This document shows, one piece after another, positions 12,810 to 22,304 of a stretch of DNA of 64,000 nt. The DNA comes from Cryptomeria japonica. Lineage: Eukaryota > Streptophyta > Pinopsida > Cupressales > Cupressaceae. Location: NCBI RefSeq assembly GCF_030272615.1, contig NC_081409.1, positions 22,960,406 through 23,024,405 of the forward strand, written 5' to 3'. The translations under genes and the position numbers were made by a program. The notes beneath the pieces were generated by a model that worked only from the letters and a program-made list of their open reading frames with translations, made no database searches and was not told the origin of the DNA. Numbering within the stretch: the stretch's first letter is position 1; each line of letters opens with the position of its first letter.

Positions 12810-13260
12810 GTGCAACCACAGGTATCCATCTTTGAAACTCAATGTCTAAGCCAAGGTAAGGTGTGTAAGGTGATTGTTGATTCAGGTTCTTTTGACAATC
12901 TAGTTTCTAAAGAAATGGTAGAAAAGTTGAATTTAAGGAAGTTACCACATAGTAGACCATACAAGGCAACTTGGGTGACTGATGATCAGAATCTTGCAGT
13001 CCAAGAACAATGCTATGTGGAGTTTTTATAGGTGATTATCATGACAGGGTGTTGTGTGATGTGGTTCCCATGACATGTTGCCATTTACTCTTAGGATGAC
13101 CTTGGCAGTACTTGAGGAGGACGTTGCATGATGGGTACAACAACACATATGTTGTTCATAAGGATGGTAAAAGTTTTACTCTAACCCCTTTGCAAAACAA
13201 TCAGATTTTTGAGCCAAGAATTATATGTTTTGGTGGCAAAGAGTATCTATATTTCTAGGT
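12810..13260 (+). pseudogene. Gypsy-1 aspartic protease remnant
   Basis: The frame 12810-13031 is continuous with the zinc-knuckle frame. It has the active-site motif VIVDSGSFDNLV with Asp-Ser-Gly intact, followed by VSKEMVEKLNL. After a stop at 13029 the downstream protease region is still readable (DVVPMTCCHLLLG, then a stop where RPWQ would be expected, near 13070-13110). It then fades at the start of the protease-RT linker. The protease would cut the gag-pol polyprotein. No reverse transcriptase motif follows. Confidence 0.75.
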
Positions 13261-13731
13261 GCCTAAGGTTAAGGGAACACAAAATAGAGATCAAAGGTAT
13301 GAGAAACCTTTGTAATGCAGCAGCCCATGGGTGATCACAGTAAGATGCACAGGCAGGTCTACAGTGTATAACAGAGAAGGATCATGTGATTGTTGGGGAC
13401 ATAGTGTGTCCATTGAATAAGTAGGTTGAGGACAGTGGAGGTCCTTCAATTGTGAGCAAGTTGGGAGGTCATTTGGACCTCAAGTAGTCAGTAAAGATGG
13501 TGCAGCAGCGAATAGTATATGACTGTCCCAAACAGAGATGTATTGATTTGTATTTGAAGACTAATTATGTTTTGCGAGTGATAGATGGAAGGTTGACTCA
13601 TTTAATTAGTTGTTATTGCAACATATTCCCCATGAAGAGATGAGTTACAGAATACCATCTATAAATATGGGAGGTGCAAAGTCAAGACCCCTATTCTCTT
13701 GGGACAAGAGATTTTCCGTAGCGGGGGAGTA
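13261..13731 (+). other. Gypsy-1 residual internal DNA and polypurine tract
   Basis: About 470 bp without recognisable pol motifs. It ends in the polypurine tract GCGGGGGAGTA at 13721-13731, directly before the 3' LTR. This tract primes plus-strand DNA synthesis in functional relatives. Confidence 0.7.
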
Positions 13732-15402
13732 TGGTGCAAGAGCACCTAAGGGTCCAATGAGACCTCAAAGCCAAAAATGGAAAGGTTGAGTCTATTTGAG
13801 TCTATTTGAGTCTATTTGGATGTAAGAGGGTCATTCATGACCTAAAACAATGTAATAAGGCCTTTGAAGATAAATTTATGTAATGGTTGAGTCAAGTTGG
13901 GTCTAGTTGTCTAATTGAGTCAATAATGGTCAAATGGTGCCATATGGGCATATTATGTAATAATTTACAAGAAGGCATAATAGGTGTTAATTTGGGGTTC
14001 ATAAGGTGTTTTAAATATGTTCAAGGTATTAGGTTGAGTTTCTTGACATCATAAGGTCAAAATGTTAAGTGTGTGATCAAGTTAACAAATTCAAATATTG
14101 AACCCCAACGGCTAGTTGGTTCAAATGGTAGTTAGGGAAGTTGTAGTTGGTTTGTGAGTCTAAAATGAGTTTAAAAACATCATGATCACGTGTGGGAGAG
14201 GTTGTTGCAAGAGGACAGAAGGAGATATATGTAAAAAGAACAAAATTGGCAATATAATATACACGGTTTCCTGTAGATTTAGATGAAAATATGAACATTA
14301 CTTGCTTGTGGTACTCTGACTTCTTCATTTGAGAGTTGGATCGGCACTATAGATGATTTAGAAATATTATGATATCCATTACCAAAAATTTTGAAGTTTC
14401 TTTAATTTATTTGTACATAGATTATTGACTATTTTCTGAATATTGTTGTTACTGACAGTTTTTTCAAAAATTGAGGGACATCATGTGGAAATAGACTCAT
14501 TCCACATTATGTAATTGATGTTTCTAGTGGAATGAGTCTAAGACAATGTATTATAGCCTTTCATGTTTTTTTGGTTGCAAGGAAGAGTGAATTGGAGGGA
14601 TGGTGATCACAAATTGTTGAAACGTTGTCATTTGAGGAGTGCATACCCGGTGCCATGTATAGCTTTGGGTGTTTTCATTGAATAATAGTATCATTTTATG
14701 TTGGATTATGTCTATCCATGTTGAATAGATGGTGTTTGACCTTTTGGTTGGGTTTGTAAGTGTTTGGAAGTGAGATTTTGAGGAAGTCCCAGGTTTCGGG
14801 TCCTAAAGTGAGGGTTTGGTGTTTATATGAGTAGATGAGAATGGCACCACTTAAAACCTTGAAAATTTGTTGTTTTTCATCCTAAATAAAGACTATTTTT
14901 GGGGTGAATTTTATGATAGGGTTGCTTTGTAAAAGTGGCCTAATTGACCTAGTTTCATGTATAGTAGGGTATTGGTTCTTGTGATTGGTCCAAAGAACCT
15001 ATACCTAGTTTTGTAGTATTTTGTGTAACTCTAAAAAGGGTGTCTGTATATGTAGTTTTTCTTCCAAGTGTTTTGAGAAAGTTTCGAGTTATTGTTGAAT
15101 TACCCGATTTGGAGGGTTAGTAGGAATAAGCCTCCTAAGTGTAGTTTTGTGTATTGGGAAGTGAACCAGTCAACTCGGGCATGTGGAACCTTGTGTCAAG
15201 GTGTCATAGGTGTTTTAAACCCCTGAGTTATGTTTGGTTAAGCCATTGAAGTTGAAAACCCCATTTTAGTGGTTAGGTGATGCCTTGAGAGTGCATTGGG
15301 ACAAGGTGTGAAAGGGTGAGAAACCTAGTGTTGGATGATTGGAGTTTGATTCTCTTCAAGTCAATTGAGTGTGATTAGAAGAAGGCACAAGGCTCTGCAT
15401 CT
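13732..15402 (+). repeat. Gypsy-1 3' LTR
   Basis: 1671 bp, collinear with the 5' LTR from TGGTGCAAGAGCACCTAAGG to ...CTGCATCT. The terminal CA has changed to CT. Small indels (for example an extra TGAGTCTATT unit near 13800) separate it from the 5' copy. Confidence 0.88.
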
Positions 15403-15407
15403 CAACA

Positions 15408-16268
15408 ATCCCACTAGGAGCGTCAAATCTTCCTAGGGAAGGAGCACTAAAAGAAAAGATGGGAGGCAAACTCCTCACTATTACAACAAAGAACACACAT
15501 AGAAGGCCCACAGAAACCCCACTAACACAAATTGTCCCAAGTAAGACACTGATTTTGGACCAACAGCCAAATAAAGAAGTTACATTTGGGTCAAGAAAAT
15601 CTATTCCACTCATGCTTCCACCATGACACCTCTTCACCACCATAAATTTGACGGACCAGCTTCATGTAACCAACAACAACTGAATATTTCCTAGAAGAAT
15701 CACTACCCCATGCTAAAGCATCCAGACCCACCAAGGAGTTACACTCCCGTGAGGCAAGAATATGAACCAAATCCCGCTAAGAGTCCTCTAAACCCCCACG
15801 CAGCCACTTACTAGGATCCTTCCATCTATAACCAATAGTCGGCCCAAAAGTATGAATAGACTTATAATGCCCAACCATAATCCAACTAGCAGCCACAAGG
15901 ATGTCATAAAGGGGTTGTAAATGAGGGTATGTAAACAAAATGGAGGGATTACCATCCCAAGAGTCCAGCCAGAAAAGAGCCTTCGAACCTTTGTTGCAAA
16001 TCCAAAATAGCCCAGTTTAAATAAGATGTGCCCCAGTTTTCAGAGTATGTCAAATCACAGATCCCCTGCCCTCCAACTGGCAGCGAGGAACATTCCAACT
16101 ATCTATGAGACCATAACACTTATGAGTAAGGATACGAGCCCACACCTGATGTTGATTGGTACACCACCACCAATATAGCTTAGCCGCAAGAACTTGGCTA
16201 AAAAAATATTAATTATTACATAGTTCAGTTTTCCAAATTCTACCCGCATACTCTCTGCTCCTACATCA
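15408..16268 (-). pseudogene. LINE ORF2 upstream part (post-RT region)
   Basis: The minus strand encodes the region between reverse transcriptase and RNase H of a plant LINE. From high to low coordinates it reads YAGRIWKTE (about 16235), AKLYWWWCTNQHQVWARIL (about 16140-16200), GLFWICNKGSKALFWLDSWD (about 15950-16010), SWIMVGHYKSIHTFGPTIGY and KLVRQIYGG. A cysteine-rich zf-RVT-like piece follows near 15480-15560. Several stops and frameshifts are present. It joins the fragment at 8845-9812 once Gypsy-1 is removed. The 5' end fades near 16268 against PPR-like sequence, as for a 5'-truncated LINE copy. Confidence 0.75.
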
Positions 16269-16269
16269 A

Positions 16270-16563
16270 AAAACAGATTGCTCTAAAGATATATCATCTC
16301 AAGGAATGAAATTTAATGATTGCAACATAGAATGGATTTTGTAAACTAAATGTCATAACCTTCATTTGCCTACACTAAAATTGGAGTTTTGAAGAAGAAA
16401 AGAAAATTGTACTGTGGCAACTTGTGGAAATGTGACAATTTCAAGATAGGCACAAGATTTATTTGTTGACAAGGCTTTAGAAACCTTCACATAGAAATGA
16501 AAGATTTGGAATAGTGCACGGACATGTATGCATAATGTGGATATGCAGTCAAGACATAGTGAC
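16270..16563 (+). pseudogene. PPR gene relic, upstream fragment
   Basis: Plus-strand frames show PPR-like pieces: YIISRNEI near 16288-16312 (like V-x-SWN-x-MI), ALETFT near 16470-16490, and MYA then CGYA near 16524-16545, corresponding to the conserved DMYAKCG. The last piece is cut by the Tat element and resumes after it at 32879 with LFDK. Multiple stops mean the relic is non-coding. Confidence 0.55.
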
Positions 16564-16566
16564 TGT
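16524..16566 (+). repeat. 43-bp flanking duplication, left copy
   Basis: These 43 bp are repeated at 32836-32878 with one T/C difference. They bracket the Tat element and derive from the PPR relic. The last three bases overlap the TGT that starts the LTR. Confidence 0.85.
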
Positions 16567-17345
16567 ATACGGTGAAAATGGATAACAACAATATTGAAAG
16601 ACTAAATGAATTCAACCACAAAACCCTAGCCTAACAACAACAAAGATCCACCATAACATATGAAGATTACTTAAGACAATGCAAATCAAATGAAATCACA
16701 AAGATTATACCATCACATGTCCAATAGGGTTTGGATCTCCATTCTTCCTATCTCCATTGATCTTGCTTGATATATTTTTTTCTCAGATTTTATGTATGCA
16801 CAAGAGCTCAACAAAGAACGGAAATGTGGTTGCAAGTAGGATCGCATGTAAAAGGTGTAGTGTAGTTGAGTGCGTAATTGAGTTAGTTAGGGTTTGATAA
16901 CGAAGGAAGCATCTCCTTATATAGAAGACACTATAAGAAATGGAGGGATAAGATTAACAAGTGTAAAAGATAAATGGTCGACTATGATTAGAGTGTAGGT
17001 AAAAGAAATAATAAAATAATGAGAGGGCAGGTAGTGTATGAATTAAGAGATGAATGACATGTGTCATTGGAGAAAAAGGTTAATGAATTAATTAAATAAA
17101 TAAAGATTTATTTAATTAATAGAAGAAGTGGGATCAATTAAATAAATAAGATATTTATTTAATTTAGGAAAGGATAATTTAAATAAATAAAGGTATTTAT
17201 TTAAATAAGAAATAAGGTTAGAAAAGGATAAATGAATTAATTAAATAAATAAAGATTTATTTAATTAATAGAAGAATTAGGCTTAAGATAATTAAATAAA
17301 TAAAGATATTTATTTAATTAGACATGACAATTTTAGGTGTCTACA
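16564..17345 (-). repeat. Tat 3' LTR (complete)
   Basis: 782 bp. On the minus strand it runs TGTAGACACCTAAAATTGTC to CCGTATACA. It contains a TATA box (reverse of CCTTATATA, 16915-16923), telo-box-like AAACCCTAG (16621) and TAGGGTTT (16888), and a run of imperfect ATTTAATTAAT palindromes at 17085-17320. Purine-rich AAAGAGGGGCAAAA on the minus strand (17346-17359) is the polypurine tract. Confidence 0.88.
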
Positions 17346-17355
17346 TTTTGCCCCT

Positions 17356-17391
17356 CTTTGAGACAATGCAGCTTGTTGCGTTGTTTCAAAG
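17356..17391 (+). other. Hairpin beside the Tat polypurine tract
   Basis: CTTTGAGACAATGC (17356-17369) and GCGTTGTTTCAAAG (17378-17391) form a 14-bp stem with an 8-nt loop. Both non-Watson-Crick positions are G-U in plus-strand RNA, so the stem is complete in that RNA and has two A-C mismatches in the minus-strand RNA. Confidence 0.6.
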
Positions 17392-17570
17392 AAGATAATA
17401 TGAACTGATACAAAGTTGCCCCAAGATGGGAATGATATGCCCCCTCGAGAGATTGGATGAAAATGTCTAGAAAGATCGCAGACAATCTCTCGATAAGAAA
17501 GAAAGGCTAGAAAGGACTGAACGGATGGAGTGACAAAGTCACAGGATAAAGAAGACTAACTCGGGAAACA

Positions 17571-17606
17571 AGGGCTAGGGCTAGGGCTAGGGCAGTCTAT
17601 AAAATA
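17571..17606 (+). promoter_or_regulatory. Putative core promoter of the antisense PMD gene
   Basis: About four AGGGCT units (17571-17593) lie directly upstream of TATAAAATA (17598-17606). The first ATG that opens a reasonable exon is at 17696, about 90 bp downstream, a normal spacing for a plant TATA promoter. The promoter faces away from the LTR towards the PMD frame. Inferred from sequence only. Confidence 0.5.
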
Positions 17607-17695
17607 GACCATGAGGGGAATACATCCTCATTGTCATCCACACATCCAAGAGATCAGAGTGCAGAGAGAGAATAGAGCAGCAGCAGTCAACAGCG

Positions 17696-17761
17696 ATGGC
17701 ATTGGTGCATAGATTCAATTGCGTTTGCCGATTTCAGAGGTCAACCGACGCAGGAGAGCCG
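17696..17761 (+). CDS. Candidate first exon of the PMD gene
   Basis: ATG at 17696 opens 22 codons (MALVHRFNCVC...) ending in CCG at 17761. The next bases, ATAAGTACC, look like a plant 5' splice site GTAAGT whose first G has become A. Joining this exon to the CAG acceptor at 18698 keeps phase and would lead directly into EYLPM of the PMD frame. Without splicing the frame stops after 36 codons. This is inference: no transcript is available, and the broken donor suggests this copy may no longer be spliced correctly. Confidence 0.35.
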
Positions 17762-17884
17762 ATAAGTACCACAAAACCTCTTTGTACTTTGCTGCATTAA
17801 TTGTTGTCATTAATGCATGCTAGGTAGTGCAATAAATGCTCTTTAAGATAATGTCAAAATGTGTACGTGTGTCTGCATTGGTGC

Positions 17885-18135
17885 CAGGCACGTCTAGGTT
17901 GGCTAGGCGTGTTTGCATTGGTGCCAGACGCGTCTATGCTGGGAAAAGCGTTTGTGTCAGATGCAAGCGCGTCTACGTTGTGCAGACGCGTTTGTGAAAT
18001 GTGGGCACATCTGTGTAGGACAAGCACGTCTATGCAGAATAGAGGCACGTCTATGTATTTCAAGTGCGTCTATGCAAAGCAAGCGCATTTGTGCAGTCTT
18101 TAAGCGCGTTTATGTCATGAAAGCGCGTTTATGTC
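17885..18135 (+). repeat. Phased CRCGTYTRTG array in the PMD leader
   Basis: About 13 copies of a motif like CGCGTCTATG or CGCGTTTGTG occur at 17891, 17910, 17931, 17949, 17970, 17989, 18008, 18027, 18048, 18067, 18086, 18107 and 18126 (first base of CGTCTATG or its equivalent). The spacing is 18-21 bp and the intervening bases vary. The array is CpG-rich in an AT-rich surrounding. The same motif in reverse orientation forms the arrays at 30316-30534 and 31741-31981. Confidence 0.8.
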
Positions 18136-18344
18136 TTCAAGGTCAAATCGGCAGTTTTGTGATGAACATACGCTATCGATTGGATAAGTTGTTGAGAGGA
18201 TACACTCAAGCAGGTCCTCTAGGGAAGACTAGGATAGCAGATAGGGCTAGGATTGACAATTCTATGATAGAACATATGTTGCCAATTAGGAAACTACTCA
18301 AGAGGATACACTCAAGTATAGCCCTAGGATAGGATAGATCGAGG

Positions 18345-18660
18345 CACTTTGTGATGAATAGTGAGTACCAAGACATAGTACTTTGTGATGAACAGTGAGT
18401 ACTAAAAGAGAAACACTTTGTGATGAACATGGAGTGCAAATATGAGCAGCACTTTGTGATGAACAGGGAGTGCAAATATGAGTAGCACTTTGTGATGAAC
18501 AGGGAGTGCTAAAACGTAGTACTTTGTGATGAACAGGGAGTACCACTAGGATAAATAGCAACACTTTGTAATGAACAGGGAGTGTCACTTGGATAAATAG
18601 CGCCATATGATAAATATAAGCACTAGGATAAAGAGCAGCATTTTGTGATGAACAGGGAAT
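18345..18660 (+). repeat. About 35-bp minisatellite upstream of PMD
   Basis: Eight copies of a unit built on CACTTTGTGATGAACAGGGAG begin near 18346, 18380, 18415, 18451, 18487, 18521, 18562 and 18640. Spacing is 34-36 bp for the first six copies, then 41 and 78. A lone earlier copy is near 18154. The array lies in the proposed intron. Confidence 0.8.
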
Positions 18661-18679
18661 GCCACTATGACTGACATGA

Positions 18680-18698
18680 TTGATTTGCTTGATTGCAG
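18680..18698 (+). promoter_or_regulatory. Candidate 3' splice site before the PMD frame
   Basis: TGATTTGCTTGATTGCAG followed by GAG gives a T-rich tract and CAG acceptor exactly at the N-terminal edge of the PMD frame, directly after an in-frame TGA (18687-18692 region). Supported by position and by phase with the candidate exon at 17696. Confidence 0.45.
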
Positions 18699-20609
18699 GA
18701 GTACTTGCCTATGTTGGAGTCACGGGAGATATTCCCGTCGACTCAGAGGTTACGACCAGAGCTGACTTTTGAGGACCGAGCTACCATTGAGGTTATGGGT
18801 CTGCAATTTATCCTGTATGTGCCTAAGTTTCAGGCGAACATGGGGTTGTTGATTGCACTGGCTGAGAGGTGGCATTCAGAGACATACACTTTTCATTTGC
18901 TTATGGGTGAGATGACAATCACCTTAGAGGATGTATACAGGATACTACGGATACCGATCGATGGGGAGTTGATACCCTACGATCGAGACAGAGACAGGGA
19001 GGCATTGAGACGAGTGTTTCGGGATCCAAGACTAGAGATGAGGGCTAGACACGTGGCATGGGACACGATGACAGTGACAGGACTGGCACTACCAACAGTG
19101 CTAGGAGGAGTGATCAATGGGTTCATGTGTCCAGATAGGGCGACACGAGGGTTGGTTGTGGGCTGGGGGAGCACCTTGGAGACATTGGTTACACAACATA
19201 CCAGATATGCCTGGGGACTGTGCGTGTTGGCACACTTATACTATGAGCTTCATCAGTTTGTTTATCCTGGATCCATAGGATTGGGCTACGGAGTTACATT
19301 GTTGCAGGTTTGGGCATATGAGCATCTACCAATCACACGGCCGATACATTTTAGAGGCCAGGGTCATGGACGCAGTTTTGTTCATCTATATGATATGATT
19401 ACCTCACAGCCACGGATTGGCAGGTTGGAGCACTCGCGTCGAGTGATCGATGAGATTGACACTGTGATATGGAGGTCGTACCGAGAGTGCGAGGAGTGGG
19501 AGGATGATGCAGTAGAGCTACCCTATACCTTTAGGAGCGGATATCTAATTGGGTAGACTCCCTATGTACTAGAGAGGCAGTTAGTGGACAGGGTATGCAG
19601 GCAATTTGGCAGGATCCAGCAAATGCCACGGGGTTTCGGTATGTATGCGCGGACAGTGCGAGACCAGGCACACTTTGGGCCACTGTTATCATATGATCAA
19701 GTCGTGATGCAGCTGGTAGAGATGGTGCCCATGCCATGGGATATGTGGCCTGAGATTGAGGATGCGGGTATGGATGTAGAGTACACTGCATATTGGGCAG
19801 AGCATCCATTTCCACGCCTGATAGACCCAGGTGAGCAGATAGATGGAAATGGCGGAGGGGATGAGGATGATGATGGAGATGGTGGAGGTAGAAGCTGACG
19901 GAGGAGGTGGGGTGCAGTTGGAGAGAGGAGAGTGGCTCCACGGAGAGAGGGTGGGGAGGAGAGATAGGCTCAGGTGGTGAGGGGTCGCAGTGGATTGCCA
20001 TTACAGGTGCCAGCAGCACAAGGTCCTAGACAGGTGCAGGGATAGGGACAGAGGCAGGTATAGGTATAGGCACAGGCATAGGCACAACCACCAGTACAGG
20101 GGGAGCCACAGGAATAGGGGGCCGAGGAAGAGGAGGATGAGCTATTTGAGCTGAGGGAGATCTGTTAGGGATAGGCAAATGAGATCCAGGATGTGGAGAG
20201 GGAGACAACTAGGCTTAGGAGATAGCTGAGGGATACTGAGCGGGAGCGAGATCAGGCTATCCAACGCTACACTGAGGCTGAGACAACACTGAGGGCTGGA
20301 AGGCAGGCGACAGAGGACACAGGGGCTGGATACACCTATGTTCTGTGGGTAGGGGAGGAGATAGGCTATTGGCAAGACCTATACTATGGGGCAGTGCCAC
20401 CAGAGGAGCGAGCGAGGAACTTCTGCAGACCATCGCGGATAGCGACGGCTACTAGAGGGAGTCAGAGGAGACAGGCATCTAGTAGTGGGGTTATGGGTCC
20501 TCCACCACCACCAGATAGAGGGGACAGGAGAGATGATCCTGGGGCAGGTCCTTCTAGGGCTCAGACTTTGTCGAGGCCAGGCAGCTCCGAGGGAGGGAGT
20601 TCATCATAG
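18693..20609 (+). pseudogene. Plant mobile domain (MAIN-like) protein, antisense ORF of Tat element
   Basis: A single plus-strand frame of 639 codons. The first 290 residues are a plant mobile domain: FYLL-like start, WHSETYTFHLLMGEMTITLE (about 60-80), DVYRILRIPIDG, then LAHLYYELHQF and LLQVWAYEHLPITRP. PMD proteins relate to MAIN/MAIL1 nuclear proteins and to transposon-borne copies. After PMD come an acidic Gly/Asp tract (about 385-400), a Gln/Gly-rich region, a coiled-coil-like segment (about 490-535) and a Pro/Ser-rich tail. There are 11 in-frame stops, ten TAG and one TGA (first at 19554), with no frameshift and no TAA. No ATG precedes the domain start; the frame opens after a TGA at a splice-acceptor-like TTGATTGCAG (18698), implying a spliced 5' exon. 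Function in the element is unknown. Confidence 0.8.
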
Positions 20610-22180
20610 CCATAGAGGGCTCCCTATGTATCAGTTTTGTACCATTTTGTATTATGATGTAGACACCTTCGGGTGATTGTAGCCATATGATTTTGACATC
20701 ATTGTATCATGACACTTTTGATTATATATATATGAGACGATTCATCTTTGCGGCAGCTATATGCATGTATACCTATGTGATGAGATGTTTTATGATGTAT
20801 GTTTCTATGTGATGATTATGATATGGATGCAAATATGTACATGATAAAATGCAATATTTTTGATCTTTTATGTTTTTAATATGTTATGCATGATGCAAAT
20901 GTGAATGTATGAAATGCAGATGAATATGAGAATACAAATGACTATTTACATGATGAGAATGTAAGATGTGTTAACATGTGTTGTGTGCAAGATGTGATGC
21001 AATTGTGATATCTATATGTATGTATGAAATGCTAATATGTGGTAATGCAAGTGCAACTACATGAAATGCAAATGTTTTGGTGTGTCATTATACTCAGTCA
21101 TGTGATAGCAGGCTACACGGGCTCAAGAAGGACAATGGAGGTCAATCAAGAATGGAGGATGGAAAATAGAAGATATGAAAGTGAAAGAGCTTCTTGTGCA
21201 TTATCATCATTGAGCTTTATTATGGCAAAATAGGTTATGATAGTCGAGGCATATGTTTGACCCAGAAAGTCATTGTACCTGTTTGCATGGAGATAGGACA
21301 GTCACAAACAAGGAATGCCCCAGTTCATACTAGACTCACAGTGTCCTCATATCCTTGGACAAGTCATAGCATTACTAAGAGACAATCCACAGACAGTAAA
21401 AGAAAAATAGGTGACGATACCCCATCCTCGCCTTTCTAGTCAAAGACATCCTGGAGATAGAATCTCTAGTCAAAGACATCCTGGAAAAGCTAAAAGACAT
21501 GTCACCAAAAGATAAAATCAAAATAACACCAAGACTTGACACCAACATCCACTGTAGTCCTCAAGTTTAGTGTCTCTTGTCACTTGTATAAGTCTTATTT
21601 GATTGTGGTCACAATGTTTACTTTCACAAAAAGGATAGATAGCACTGAACCATAATGTTGTCTGGGTTTGTTGAAAGATTTGATTTGTTGAAGCCCATTG
21701 TTACTATTATGTCTCATCTGAAACTGACTGAATCCATGCAACTGATACTTTATTGTGGATCTGTGATGCAAATGTTGCTTTATTGCGGATTGTGCGTGGA
21801 TAGACTGAAGAAAAGTGGAAGAAATTGTACTCCTCGAAACATGTGATGTTCTTAGTTCCACACCCATCACTAGACGTAGGATTTGCCTTAGCCACAGATA
21901 GGAGCTGATTTATTATGGATGGAAAGGGCTGAAAAGGAAGGTTTATTATGAATGGCTAACCAATCTTGGGTAGATCAATAACAAGCCATGATGGGAATGT
22001 GTAAAGTTTATTATGGATAGATAGGTTGTGAGTGTGTGCAAAGTGAAAGGATGAGATGGAATCCTGAAGGAGGGAGGAGCAATGTCTCTACGCATGGCGT
22101 TGGTGACCCAGTTTTCACCATGGTACTTGTCCAGAGCGCCACCGAAGTGGTTTTCACCTTTGGACGAAATTTTTTCCGTT
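20610..22180. other. Tat 3' non-coding region between PMD and pol
   Basis: No coding frame is supported. About 20750-21070 is a low-complexity tract of ATGATGCAAATGTG-like words. At 21437-21486 the phrase CTAGTCAAAGACATCCTGGA occurs twice in tandem. From 21750 to 22030 TTTATTATGGAT-like words recur five times. Near 22080-22165 a less AT-rich segment (CACCATGGTACTTGTCCAGAG and flanks) precedes the T-rich tract. Confidence 0.6.
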
Positions 22181-22290
22181 TTTCAAATATTTTTTTTTTT
22201 TTTTTTGTGTTTTATGATTTTTTTTTTGTATTTTTGAATTTTTTGATTTTTTTGTATTTTTGAATTTTTTTTATTTTTTTTGTATTTTGG
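22180..22290 (-). repeat. A-rich tract 3' of Tat pol (T-rich on plus strand)
   Basis: On the minus strand the roughly 110 bp just after the pol stop codon are made of CAAAAATACAAAAAAA-like repeats. It lies between the converging gag-pol and PMD transcription units. Confidence 0.8.
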
Positions 22291-22304
22291 GATACTCTGA
22301 AGAG

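Larger units (their letters stand above)
9818..15402 (+). mobile_element. Gypsy-1: non-autonomous gag-protease Ty3/gypsy element
   Basis: LTRs at 9818-11516 and 13732-15402 start TGGTGCA. The element is flanked by the 5-bp duplication CAACA (9813-9817 and 15403-15407). The internal region is only about 2.2 kb and holds a primer binding site, gag, a zinc knuckle, protease and a polypurine tract. Reverse transcriptase, RNase H and integrase are absent. The two LTRs show many substitutions and small indels, so the insertion is old. It sits inside a LINE between the zinc-binding/linker part and RNase H. Any mobility would have depended on a full-length relative such as the Gypsy-2 type. Confidence 0.9.

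Noticed and set aside
17571-17593. AGGGCT repeat as interstitial telomere sequence
   Set aside because: The unit is AGGGCT, not the plant telomeric AAACCCT/AGGGTTT, and there are only about four copies.
17885-18135. CRISPR-like array
   Set aside because: Regular spacing, but the repeat core is about 10 bp and degenerate, in a plant retroelement leader; none of the features of a CRISPR array are present.
17861-18332. Open frames across the phased array (80 and 139 codons)
   Set aside because: They result from the repeat composition; translations are repetitive and match no family.
19531-20019. 162-codon minus-strand frame opposite PMD
   Set aside because: Pro/Ser/His-rich shadow of the PMD frame; the plus-strand reading has the recognisable domain.
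18693-20609. Programmed stop-codon readthrough of the PMD frame
   Set aside because: Eleven stops are too many for readthrough; loss of CAG and CGA codons by C-to-T change is simpler. Kept only as something to test in relatives.
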